Shown here piece after piece: positions 1 through 7,697 of a stretch of DNA of 64,000 nt (position 1 is its first letter; each line of letters begins with the position of its first letter). The DNA comes from Thermocrispum municipale DSM 44069 (lineage in GTDB: Bacteria > Actinomycetota > Actinomycetes > Mycobacteriales > Pseudonocardiaceae), in assembly GCF_000427825.1 (NCBI RefSeq), contig NZ_KE386593.1, positions 661,847 through 725,846 of the forward strand. The letters run 5' to 3'. The notes beneath the pieces were generated by a model, which worked only from the letters and a program-made list of their open reading frames with translations, was not told the DNA's origin and searched no databases. Position numbers and translations under genes: made by a program.

Positions 1-203
1 CCGGCCCCGCCACGCTCGAAGGTCTCCAGCGGTTGGCCCAGGCGGTCGACTTCGCGCTGTGGTCGGGGACGGCCGTGACGAAGCCGATGGCAGATCAGGC
101 CTGGGCGTCGGTGCGGATGGTCCGACGAGGGCTGGCTGCGCGGCCGCTGGCGGCTCGGATCCGGGCGGCGCTGGACCCGCGGAGCTTGCTGCCGCCACGG
201 TGA
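1..203 (+). CDS. C-terminal fragment of a + strand gene, possibly a TgpA-type transglutaminase membrane protein
   Basis: A reading frame is open from the window edge (first full codon at base 3) to TGA at 201-203, giving 66 codons of an interrupted protein. Its end reads like the cytosolic tail of an actinobacterial DUF3488/TgpA protein: an Ala/Leu/Arg helix followed by AALDPRSLLPPR. Codon third positions are strongly G/C, as in the neighbours. The family guess rests only on resemblance of the tail to what I remember of such proteins and is weak; that this is real coding sequence is more secure. The final codons and the stop are duplicated directly downstream. Confidence 0.5.
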   Translation, partial: GPATLEGLQRLAQAVDFALWSGTAVTKPMADQAWASVRMVRRGLAARPLAARIRAALDPRSLLPPR

Positions 204-256
204 TGCGGACTGGCGCTGGACCGGTGGAGCTTGCTGCCGCCACGGTGATGCGGCCC
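167..256 (+). repeat. 45-bp direct repeat, two copies, spanning a gene's stop codon
   Basis: Copy 1 (167-211) holds the last codons and TGA (201) of the upstream gene. Copy 2 (212-256) follows without a gap, differs at only a few bases and carries TGA at the same place (246). The 45-bp period keeps the frame, so a readthrough product would repeat the same tail. It belongs to the set of stop-anchored repeats found after several genes of this window. Confidence 0.85.
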
Positions 257-338
257 GGTGGCCTGCCTCCGCGCGGAGTCCGCGTCGGTGGCGCCGACGT
301 GGTCTCGTCCCGGCCGTGCCGTCGCACCGGCGCCGCGG

Positions 339-1628
339 CTACTCGCAGGGCGACCCGCCCAGGGTCAGCTGCCTGCTGGAGTGCTTCCCGTCGACGTTGG
401 AGCCGTCCACGCGGAAGCAGTAGTCCCTGCCTCGTTCGATCGGCAACCGCATGTTCTGCCGCTGGCCGGCGACCCGGTGCTCCCAGGTCGTCCGGCCCTC
501 TTCCCGGAACCACACGACGTAGTCCAGACCCGGCGGACCGTGCCAGCTCAGCTCCACCACGGTGCCGGACACCTTCGGCTTGTCCAGCCGCACCACCGTC
601 GGATTCGCCGACGTCGACGGCGTGGTGGGTTCACTGCTGGGCGACGGCGGCGTCTGCGCAGCGGGCGGGTCGTCGTCGCTGATCAGCAAGGCTGTGGCGA
701 CCGCGCCGACCGCGAGGACGACGCCCACGAAGGCAGCGATCTGACCGGCGGTGATGCGTCGGCGCCGCGGTCGCTCCGGCTTGAAGACCACCACCGGCGC
801 ACCCGCGGGGCGACGCGGATGGTCCGCTCGATACACCGGGCTGCCCGGCCTTCCGCCCGCCAGCAGCACGGTCAGCCTGTTCGCCACCGCGGAGGCCGAA
901 TCCGGCCGTTGCTGCGGGTCGGTCGTCAGCAACTCCGTCACCAGCTCCTGCACCGGCTCGGGCACGTCGTCGCGCTCGAGCGACGGCGGATCGGCACTGA
1001 GCATGCGCAGGATTCGCTGAGCCTCTGGCTCCCCGGCCACCGCGGGATAGGGCGCTTTGCCGGTCAACGCGAAGTACAGCACGACCCCGATCCCGTACAC
1101 GTCGGAGCGCTGGTCACGGGTCCCGTCACGCACCGTCTCCGGTGCGGCGAATCCGAGGTGCTCCCCGCTGGGCGTGCCGTACGTCCGGCGCGCGGCAAGA
1201 CCGAAGTCGGACAGCACCGCCTCCGGGGCGGCTTGCGTCGGTGCGGTGAGCAGCACGTTGTGCGGGTGCACACCGCCGTGCACCAGTCCGGCGCGGTGTG
1301 CGGCCGCCAGCGCCAGCGCCGTGATTTCCGCGATGGCCACCGCTTCGTCGACGGGGATCGGTCCACCCACGTGCACGCGCTGCGCCAACGACTGCGGGCA
1401 ACGCGGCATGCGGATCGCCGTGCGCCCGTCGGGAAGGACCTCGCTCGTCGTCGGCAGGATCGAGCGGACGTGCCGTAGCCCGGCCAGGGTCGCCTGCTCC
1501 TGCTCGAGCTCGGCGCGGGTCTGCGGGTCGAACGGGCGGTGGAAGACCTTCACCATCAGCGGCGCCCCGGTACCCGGATCCACTTGCGGATACACCGCGG
1601 CGGCGGGACCGGGGAGCGGCGCGGTCAT
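339..1628 (-). CDS. Pseudokinase-like membrane protein with C-terminal FN3-like domain
   Basis: 429 aa. Residues about 1-260 have a protein-kinase fold: Lys27 in MVKVF, SDFG at 140-143 and an AAPE-type activation-segment end. Two features of an active kinase are missing. The catalytic loop reads HGGVHPHN (117-124), so the HRD aspartate is Gly, and no glycine-rich loop precedes Lys27. A single membrane segment lies near 290-312 after an Arg-rich stretch. The outside part is a Ser/Thr/Pro linker and a fibronectin III-like domain (about 345-425) with two cysteines. The ATG at 1628 overlaps the stop of the upstream YbaK gene (ATGA), which fixes the start and implies coupling. Probably a ligand- or partner-binding pseudokinase; its role is unknown. 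Confidence 0.8.
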   Translation of the reverse strand: MTAPLPGPAAAVYPQVDPGTGAPLMVKVFHRPFDPQTRAELEQEQATLAGLRHVRSILPTTSEVLPDGRTAIRMPRCPQSLAQRVHVGGPIPVDEAVAIAEITALALAAAHRAGLVHGGVHPHNVLLTAPTQAAPEAVLSDFGLAARRTYGTPSGEHLGFAAPETVRDGTRDQRSDVYGIGVVLYFALTGKAPYPAVAGEPEAQRILRMLSADPPSLERDDVPEPVQELVTELLTTDPQQRPDSASAVANRLTVLLAGGRPGSPVYRADHPRRPAGAPVVVFKPERPRRRRITAGQIAAFVGVVLAVGAVATALLISDDDPPAAQTPPSPSSEPTTPSTSANPTVVRLDKPKVSGTVVELSWHGPPGLDYVVWFREEGRTTWEHRVAGQRQNMRLPIERGRDYCFRVDGSNVDGKHSSRQLTLGGSPCE

Positions 1629-2176
1629 GCGACCGGCTTGGCCAGACCCGAGATCACCTCGGCGCCCGGCAGCGCGGCCAGCTGCGATCCGGTCACCAGC
1701 AGCTTCGACCCGCGGATCCCGCTGCCGACGATCAATTCCTCGGCCTCGGCGACCCGCTCGTCGATCAGGATCGGCCACTCGGGTGGCAGCCCGATCGGCG
1801 TGATGCCACCCGACTCCATGCCGGTCAACTCCACCGCGTCCGCCATCGGCGCGAACGAGGCCTTCCGCACGTCGAGGCGCTTGCGGATCACCGAGTTGAC
1901 GTCGGCGCGGGTGGTGGCCAGCACGAGCGCGGCCGCGTAGCGCACCTCACCACCGCGCTTGCCCGCCACGACGACGCAGTTCGCCGATGCCTCCAGCGGC
2001 GAGGAGTACGCGGCGCAGAAGTCCGCGGTGTCCGCCAACGCGGGGTCGATGGCCGCGACCCCGATCCGCTGCGCGTCAGTGACTTCGGGCAGCGCTTTCG
2101 CCACGGGTGGCGCGAGCAGCTCGGTGTGGTCCACAGCAGGCAGGACGTCCAGCGTCCCGGCAATCGTCCACGTCAT
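1625..2176 (-). CDS. YbaK/EbsC-type aminoacyl-tRNA deacylase family protein
   Basis: 183 aa, a whole YbaK/prolyl-tRNA editing domain. Typical features are the VVVAGKRGG core, the RKRLDVRKASFAP segment (the family's substrate-pocket region) and the GMESGGITPIGLP loop. Family members hydrolyse mischarged tRNAs such as Cys- or Ala-tRNAPro in trans. The substrate of this one cannot be read from the sequence. It is first in a two-gene unit with the pseudokinase-like gene (4-nt overlap). Confidence 0.85.
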   Translation of the reverse strand: MTWTIAGTLDVLPAVDHTELLAPPVAKALPEVTDAQRIGVAAIDPALADTADFCAAYSSPLEASANCVVVAGKRGGEVRYAAALVLATTRADVNSVIRKRLDVRKASFAPMADAVELTGMESGGITPIGLPPEWPILIDERVAEAEELIVGSGIRGSKLLVTGSQLAALPGAEVISGLAKPVA

Positions 2177-2186
2177 GATTGGAGGT

Positions 2187-2489
2187 TTACCATCGCCCGC
2201 CGCGCTGGACTTCGATGAGCTTCGGTCGCACGTCCACCATGTAGACCAGCACGGCGACCAAGCCTGCGATCCAGAACATCAAACCGGGGCCGGAGCCGCT
2301 GAGCGCGCCGAAGAGGATCATCGCCGCGGTGCCGCCGCCGGTGATCCCCATCCACGCCGATTTCGTCAGGCGGTCCGCCGCCGCGTAGGCATCCGGCCGT
2401 TGCAGCGCCGCGTGCACGAACGCGAAGACGCCGACCGGGATGCCGGCCAACTGGATGAAGTAGAGGATGTCCAACGAAAGCGGTGCCAC
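2187..2489 (-). CDS. DUF2516 family small membrane protein
   Basis: About 100 aa from GTG at 2489, which has AGGA ten bases upstream and gives the usual family length. In-frame starts at 2519 and 2573 would add 10 and 28 residues that look non-native. Three hydrophobic segments are visible, with FVHAALQRPDAYAAADRLTK after the first, a stretch I associate with DUF2516. The gene lies just past the HbhA-like gene on the same strand, the same order as Rv0474-Rv0475-Rv0476 in M. tuberculosis. Function is unknown. Confidence 0.8.
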   Translation of the reverse strand: MAPLSLDILYFIQLAGIPVGVFAFVHAALQRPDAYAAADRLTKSAWMGITGGGTAAMILFGALSGSGPGLMFWIAGLVAVLVYMVDVRPKLIEVQRGGRW

Positions 2490-2614
2490 GTGACCAGTGT
2501 CCTGTAATCGCAGAGCCATGGCTAGCTCGGTGAGCGCTGCCACCTCAACGAATAGCACCGAACCCCGGCGCATGCCAGTCGCGCCGGGGTTCGAATGCGT
2601 GGTGACTCAGTGCC

Positions 2615-3406
2615 TCACTCGGCGGTCTTGCGCGTCGTGGTGCGACGAGCCGTGCCGGTCGACTTCCGCGTGGTGGTCTTCCGGGTCGTGGTCGTCTTCG
2701 GCGCGTTGGCCTTCACCTTCTTCGCCGTGGCGGAGTTCTCCGCGGCGACGGCGTTGGCCGACTTGCCGGCCGAGGTGCGGCGGGTGGTGTCGGCGGTCTT
2801 CGCAGCGCTCGCGGCCTCCGCGGCGGCGGTGTTGACCGTCTTCTCCGCGGTCGCCGTGGCCTGCCGGGTGCGGCCGGTGGCCTTGTTGACCTTGGCCAGC
2901 ACGTCCTCGACCCGCTCACGGGCCTCGGCGGTGAACTCCTCGAGCCGCTCCTGCGCCTTCTCCAGCGCGTCCTGCAGCTGCTCGAGCGCGTTCTTCACCT
3001 GTGGCTGGGCCACCAGCTGGTCCCACGCCTCCTCGCCGGACTCGGCGAGCTTGTCGTACAGCTTGCGGGCCGACTCGGTGTACTCGTCGACCAGCTTGCG
3101 CAGCTCGTCGGCGTTCAGCTTCTCGCGCAGCTCGGTCAACTCGGCCGCCGGACGCAGGTCCTCGGCTGCCTTCTTGGCCTCGTCGATCGTCTTGCGCAGG
3201 CCCTCGTTGGCCTCGTCGATGGTCTTGCGAACGCCCTCGCGGCCCTCGCCTGCCCGCTCGCGCGCCTTGTGCACGGCGTCCACGACGGCCTTGGTGGCAA
3301 GGTTGCCCGCGCCCAGCGCGGCCAGCAGCGGCGTGCGGACCTGCTCGAAGGCGGTGTTGACCTGCTCACGCACCTTGGTGACGTCTTCCTTGGTCGGACG
3401 GGTCAT
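2615..3406 (-). CDS. Heparin-binding haemagglutinin (HbhA)-like coiled-coil protein
   Basis: 263 aa. Residues about 5-190 are almost uninterrupted amphipathic helix rich in Glu, Lys, Ala and Leu (for example DEANEGLRKTIDEAKKAAED), so an extended coiled coil is expected. The last 90 residues are Ala-, Lys- and Thr-rich with repeated TTRKTT and TARRTTTRK motifs, like the basic heparin-binding tail of mycobacterial HbhA. There is no signal peptide, as in HbhA. The ATG at 3406 follows the regulator's stop by seven bases, suggesting a shared transcript. In a non-mycobacterium an adhesin role is unproven; a role in envelope or lipid-body organisation is equally possible. Confidence 0.8.
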   Translation of the reverse strand: MTRPTKEDVTKVREQVNTAFEQVRTPLLAALGAGNLATKAVVDAVHKARERAGEGREGVRKTIDEANEGLRKTIDEAKKAAEDLRPAAELTELREKLNADELRKLVDEYTESARKLYDKLAESGEEAWDQLVAQPQVKNALEQLQDALEKAQERLEEFTAEARERVEDVLAKVNKATGRTRQATATAEKTVNTAAAEAASAAKTADTTRRTSAGKSANAVAAENSATAKKVKANAPKTTTTRKTTTRKSTGTARRTTTRKTAE

Positions 3407-3413
3407 GCTGAGA

Positions 3414-3902
3414 TCACTCCTCGTTGTCGACGGACTCAGCACGGTGCTGGTCCTGCTTCGCCGCGTTCTCCCGGCGAAATGACTCGTAGACGTCGAGCAG
3501 CACCTGCTTCTGCCGCTCGGACAGCTCGGTGTCGGCGCGAATCGCGTCCGGTACCGGGCCGCCGAGGGGTTTGTCCAGGATTCCGGCCTGCACATACAGC
3601 GCTTCCGCCGAGATGCGCAGCCCCTTGGCGATCTGCTGCAAGATCTCCGCGCTCGGTTTGCGCGCGCCACGCTCGATCTGGCTCAAGTACGGGTTGGAAA
3701 CCCCGGCGAGCTTGGCCAGCTGGCGCAGCGAGATCTTCGCGTTCGTTCGCTGTTGCCGGATGTACTGCCCGATGTCCCGGCCGATGTCTCGGCCGATGTC
3801 GGCGACTTTGCCGATCGGTTTGCCGGAAGAGGGCTCGTGCGTGCCGGCATCGCCGGCCGCCGCGGTTCGGGTACCCGAATCCTCGTTGGTCGAATCAGGC
3901 AT
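3414..3902 (-). CDS. XRE-family helix-turn-helix regulator upstream of the HbhA-like gene
   Basis: 162 aa. The HTH occupies about residues 45-100, with ISLRQLAKLAGVSNPYLSQI and GARKPSAEILQQIAKGL typical of a Cro/XRE domain. An N-terminal tail of about 40 residues is low-complexity. ATG 3902 is chosen over GTG 3911 because AAGGAGG lies at good spacing before it. The protein occupies the position of Rv0474 ahead of hbhA, so control of itself and of the HbhA-like gene is likely. A candidate operator lies about 50 bases upstream. Confidence 0.88.
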   Translation of the reverse strand: MPDSTNEDSGTRTAAAGDAGTHEPSSGKPIGKVADIGRDIGRDIGQYIRQQRTNAKISLRQLAKLAGVSNPYLSQIERGARKPSAEILQQIAKGLRISAEALYVQAGILDKPLGGPVPDAIRADTELSERQKQVLLDVYESFRRENAAKQDQHRAESVDNEE

Positions 3903-3953
3903 CCCGCCCACCTCCTTGCGACAACACCCACGTTACGCAGGGGTGCTAGCAAT

Positions 3954-3972
3954 TGCAAGCACTTTGCTTGCA
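3954..3972. promoter_or_regulatory. Candidate operator upstream of the XRE regulator
   Basis: Perfect inverted repeat TGCAAGC-acttt-GCTTGCA, 52 bases before the regulator's ATG and between that gene and the repeat array. XRE proteins usually bind such dyads at their own promoters. Autoregulation is inferred from position only. Confidence 0.45.
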
Positions 3973-3988
3973 GCCGTGGGTGTTAGCT

Positions 3989-4340
3989 CCGCCACGATGC
4001 GAGCGCAGGGCGGCAGCGCCTCGCCGACGAGGAGCGGTCGACAGGTTCGAGGAGTTCGCGCGCGGCGGCAGGCCACTCGGCGGCAACGAGTGCTCGGTAC
4101 GTTCGAGGAGGTCACCTACGGCGGGAGGTCACTCGGCGGTAAGGAGTACTTGGCACGTTCGAGGAGGTCACCTACGGCGGCGGGAGGTCACTCGGCGGTA
4201 AGGAGTACTTGGCGCGTTCGAGGAGGTCACCCGAGACGGCAGGCTCCTCGCCGACGAGGGGCGCTCGGCACGTTCGAGGAGGTCACGTGCGCCGACAGGC
4301 CGCGCCTGGGTCGCCGCCTGCCGGGCCGCTCGCCCCTCAC
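3989..4340 (-). repeat. 56-bp tandem repeat array reaching the stop codon of the VOC gene
   Basis: Units begin with GTTCGAGGAG at 4045, 4101, 4157, 4216 and 4272 (steps 56, 56, 59, 56), with a more divergent unit before them from about 3989. On the gene's strand four units carry a TGA (complement of TCA at 4112, 4168, 4227 and 4283) that falls 54-56 bases apart in line with the gene's true stop (TCA 4337-4339). Similarity between the units and the gene tail itself is modest. The array fills most of the 434-bp gap; no gene is seen in it. Confidence 0.85.
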
Positions 4341-4735
4341 CCGGCCTGTTCGCGCAGCGTCCAACCCCAGCACAAGCAGAACGGATGCCCAGCGGGGTCG
4401 GCGTAGACCCGGAACGTGTCCGGCTCGTCGTTCAACACCCGCGCTCCCAGCTTCAGCGCCCGCTCATGATGGTCGTCGATGTTGCGCACGTCGAAGTCCA
4501 GATGCAGCATCTGCGGGCGCTCGTCGGAGGGCCACGTGGGCGGCTGGTACTCCGGATCCTGCTGGAAGCAGATCTCGACGCCGCCGTCCGGTGGCTCCAC
4601 CGTCACCCAGTCGGCCCCCGGCTCGTCCTCCTCGGCGATGGACCAGCCGAGCAGCTCGGAATAGAACTGCGCCAGCGCGTACGGATCGGGACAGTCGAGC
4701 ACGACGCAACCGAACTTGATCTCGGGCACGGACAT
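4337..4735 (-). CDS. VOC (glyoxalase/bleomycin-resistance) superfamily protein
   Basis: 132 aa, one complete VOC domain. It opens with IKFGCVVLDCPDPYALAQFY and ends with VYADPAGHPFCLCWGW, the usual start and finish of these paired beta-alpha-beta-beta-beta folds. Such proteins dimerise and often bind a metal, acting as lyases, dioxygenases or drug-binding proteins. The substrate is not predictable. ATG 4735 has GGAGGA upstream. Confidence 0.85.
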   Translation of the reverse strand: MSVPEIKFGCVVLDCPDPYALAQFYSELLGWSIAEEDEPGADWVTVEPPDGGVEICFQQDPEYQPPTWPSDERPQMLHLDFDVRNIDDHHERALKLGARVLNDEPDTFRVYADPAGHPFCLCWGWTLREQAG

Positions 4736-4800
4736 GGATTCCTCCCCGTGTGTCGGTTGCCACATAGTGCCCGCGGCCACCGACAATCCGCGCCCGAATT

Positions 4801-6099
4801 TCAGAACAGCAGCTGCCCGACGGTGTAGATCGCCAGGCCGGCGAGCGCGCCCACCACGGTGCCGTTGATCCTGATGAACTGCAGGTCCCGCCCGACCTGC
4901 AGTTCGACCTTGCGGGCGGTCTCCTCGGCGTCCCACCGCTCCACGGTGTCGGTGATCAACGTGGTGAGGTCGTCCGCGTAGTTGCTCACCACGTAGGCGG
5001 CGACGTCCTCGGCCCACTTGTCCACCTTGCCGCGCAGCGGATCGTCGCCGGACAGGCGCCCGCCGAGCCGGGTCAAACTCTGCTGCAGCCGCACGCGCAG
5101 CTCGCTGGAGGGATCCTCGGCGGCGGTCAGCAGCATCTCCTTCGCCGTGGCCCACGCCGAGCCGATCAGCTCCTGCACCTGCGGGTGCTCGACGATCTGC
5201 GTCTTGACCTGCTCGGCCCGGTCGATCGTCTCGGGGTCGGACTGCAGGTCACGGGCGAACTCGCCGAGGAACCGGTCCAGCGCCTGCCGCATCGGGTGGT
5301 TCACGTCCACCTTCACCGCCCAGGCGAACGACAGCACCTCGCCGTATACCTTGTCCGCCAGCAGCTCGTCGACGAACTTCGGCGACCAGGACGGCGCCCG
5401 GTCGGTCACCACCCGCAGCACCGTCTGGTGGTTGTCGCGCACCCACTCGTACGCCCGGTCGCACATCAGGTCGACCAGCTTGTGGTGAGAGCCGTCCTCG
5501 ACCACCTTGCCCAGGATCTTGCCGAGCGGTGGACCCCACTGCTTGTCGATCACCCGGCGCGCGACGGCCTGCTCCATGACCGCTTGCACGTCCTCGTCCC
5601 GCAGCACGGTCACCGCCCCGCGCACCACGGTGGCGATCTCGGCGGTGACCCGCGCGGAGTTCTCCGGCTTCGCCAACCACTGCCCGAGCCGCTGCGCCAG
5701 GTCCGTGTTGCGGATCTTTTCCCGCACCACCTGCTCGGCCAGGAAGTTGTTGCTGACGAACTCACCGAGGCTCGAGCCGAGCTGATCCTTCTTGTTCGGG
5801 ATGATCGCGGTGTGCGGGATCCGGATGCCCAGCGGGTACCGGAACAACGCGGTCACCGCGAACCAGTCGGCCAGCGCGCCGACCATGCCCGCTTCCGCGG
5901 CGGCTCGTACGTAGCCCAGCCACGCGCCTCCGCCCGCCGACAACGCCCAACTGCTCACCAGGAACACCGCGGCGGCGCCGAGCAGGAAACCCAGCGCCAC
6001 CGTCTTCATCCGGCGCAGCCCCTGTCGCTTCTCCTCCTCGGCCAGCTGCGTTCGGCGCAATGCCATCGACACGGTGCCGGCCTGTTCCGCTTGCGTCAC
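4801..6099 (-). CDS. DUF445 family membrane protein
   Basis: 432 aa. Membrane segments lie near residues 33-55 and at the extreme C-terminus (GTVVGALAGLAIYTVGQLLF). Between them is a long soluble, mainly helical part. The motifs GALADWFAVTALFRYPLGI and IPHTAIIPNKKD are hallmarks of DUF445 (YjiN/YheB-like) proteins. The molecular role is not established. The divergent neighbour starts 131 bases away, so the gap should hold promoters for both. Confidence 0.85.
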   Translation of the reverse strand: MTQAEQAGTVSMALRRTQLAEEEKRQGLRRMKTVALGFLLGAAAVFLVSSWALSAGGGAWLGYVRAAAEAGMVGALADWFAVTALFRYPLGIRIPHTAIIPNKKDQLGSSLGEFVSNNFLAEQVVREKIRNTDLAQRLGQWLAKPENSARVTAEIATVVRGAVTVLRDEDVQAVMEQAVARRVIDKQWGPPLGKILGKVVEDGSHHKLVDLMCDRAYEWVRDNHQTVLRVVTDRAPSWSPKFVDELLADKVYGEVLSFAWAVKVDVNHPMRQALDRFLGEFARDLQSDPETIDRAEQVKTQIVEHPQVQELIGSAWATAKEMLLTAAEDPSSELRVRLQQSLTRLGGRLSGDDPLRGKVDKWAEDVAAYVVSNYADDLTTLITDTVERWDAEETARKVELQVGRDLQFIRINGTVVGALAGLAIYTVGQLLF

Positions 6100-6230
6100 G
6101 GTGGCTCCCTCGTTGCTGCTGGCGTGAACGTCGAAATGGTCAACGTCCGGCGGCCGTCATTCTCGCCCGATGCCCCCAGCGGGCGCCCGCTGTGCCCGTG
6201 AGCGCCCGCGATCTGCGAGGATCAATCGTC

Positions 6231-7397
6231 ATGCGCGACCCGGTATTGGTTCCCCGGCTTCGGCCGTTCGCAAGCACCGTGTTCGCCGAGATGACCGCGC
6301 TGGCCACCAGGACCGGCTCGGTCAACCTCGGCCAGGGCTTCCCGGACACCGACGGTCCGGCAGGCATGCTCGCCGCCGCTCAGCGGGCCATCGCCGACGG
6401 GGTGAACCAGTATCCGCCGGGCCCCGGCAGGCCCGAGCTGCGGGAAGCGATCGCCGAGCACCGCACGCGCTACGGCACGGAATTCGACCCGGAGTCCGAG
6501 GTGCTGGTCACCGCGGGCGCCACCGAGGCGATCACGGCCGCGCTGCTCGGGCTCACCGACGCCGAGGACGAAGTCATCGTCCTGGCGCCGTACTACGACT
6601 CGTACGCCGCGGCAGTGGCCATGGCCGGCGCGCGCCGGGTCGTCGTCCCGCTTGCCCGGACCAACGGCACCTTCCGGCTGGACCTGGATGCCATCCGGGC
6701 CGCCATCGGCCCGCGGACCAGGGCCATCGTGGTCAACTCCCCGCACAACCCGACCGGAACGGTGTTCGGCAGGGACGAGCTCGCCAGGCTGGCGGCGCTG
6801 TGCGTGGAACACGACCTGATCGCCATCACCGACGAGGTCTACGAACACCTGGTGTTCAGCGAGCCCGCCGGCCGGGAGCACATCCCGCTCGGCACGTTCC
6901 CCGGTATGGCCGAGCGCACCGTGACCATCTCCAGCGCGGGCAAGACGTTCAGCTGCACCGGCTGGAAGATCGGCTGGGCGTGCGGGACGCCGGACGTGGT
7001 CGCGGCCGTCCGGGCGGCCAAGCAGTTCCTCACGTTCGTCTCCGGCGGGCCGTTCCAGGTCGCCGTGGCGCACGCGCTGCGCAACGAGTTGCCGTGGGTG
7101 GAGCAGCAGCGACAAGCCCTGCAGAGCAAGCGCGACCGACTGTCCGAAGGCCTGGCCGACGCGGGATTCGGTGTGTTGGAGTCCGCGGGAACCTACTTCG
7201 TGTGCGCCGACGTTCGCCCGCTCGGCATCGAGAACGCGACCGAACTGGCGTGGCAGTTGCCGGAACGGATCGGGGTGGCCGCGGTCCCGGTGAGCTCGTT
7301 CAGCGAAGGGCCGGAGTACGACCATCTGCTGCGGTTCGCCTTCTGCAAACAGGACCACGTGCTCGACGAGGCCGTCAGACGCCTGCGCACGCTGTGA
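6231..7397 (+). CDS. Class I/II PLP-dependent aminotransferase (DapC- or methionine-aminotransferase-like)
   Basis: 388 aa. The fold-type I features are in order: VNLGQGFPD near the N-terminus, the PYYDSY segment, the NSPHNPTG motif, ITDEVYEHLVF, and the PLP lysine Lys238 in SSAGKTFSCTGWKIGW. This layout matches the actinobacterial group annotated as N-succinyldiaminopimelate aminotransferase DapC (Rv0858c-like), but kynurenine and methionine aminotransferases look much the same. ATG 6231 is chosen because the family starts just before the conserved RLRPFASTVFAEM; upstream in-frame codons are atypical. Confidence 0.85.
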   Translation: MRDPVLVPRLRPFASTVFAEMTALATRTGSVNLGQGFPDTDGPAGMLAAAQRAIADGVNQYPPGPGRPELREAIAEHRTRYGTEFDPESEVLVTAGATEAITAALLGLTDAEDEVIVLAPYYDSYAAAVAMAGARRVVVPLARTNGTFRLDLDAIRAAIGPRTRAIVVNSPHNPTGTVFGRDELARLAALCVEHDLIAITDEVYEHLVFSEPAGREHIPLGTFPGMAERTVTISSAGKTFSCTGWKIGWACGTPDVVAAVRAAKQFLTFVSGGPFQVAVAHALRNELPWVEQQRQALQSKRDRLSEGLADAGFGVLESAGTYFVCADVRPLGIENATELAWQLPERIGVAAVPVSSFSEGPEYDHLLRFAFCKQDHVLDEAVRRLRTL

Positions 7398-7473
7398 CCT
7401 GATGCCGGATTAGCCTGCGCTGCGCAGCGCTTACGCCCGTTTGTCGTAACCCGGTTTGCCGGACCGGAAAATT

Positions 7474-7493
7474 CGTTCCGCGGCTGCGGAACG
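7474..7493. terminator. Small hairpin after the aminotransferase gene
   Basis: CGTTCCGC-ggct-GCGGAACG, an 8-bp stem with a four-base loop about 75 bases past the stop. No U-tract follows. A weak candidate terminator in the 300-bp gap before the next gene; the rest of that gap shows nothing recognisable. Confidence 0.35.
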
Positions 7494-7697
7494 GGCGATC
7501 GGGAGCGGCCGTTCGGGGTGCTTGCGTGCGCGAGTGCAAACGATCCCCAGGTCACGGGCACCATGACCGGCCCGAAACCCCTTCGCATTAGCGTCGTAGC
7601 AGGTCACAGGCGTAGTCGGCGGTCCCAACGGGCTACGGACGAACCACCCAAATGGCACATCGGGGACTGGATCAAAGGGGTGCAGGATGCAACACTC

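Noticed and set aside
4801-5155. Fusion of the VOC domain to a longer upstream frame
   Set aside because: The extra N-terminal residues are antisense-like Arg/Gly/Ala sequence over the DUF445 gene. ATG 4735 with GGAGGA gives a complete VOC domain.
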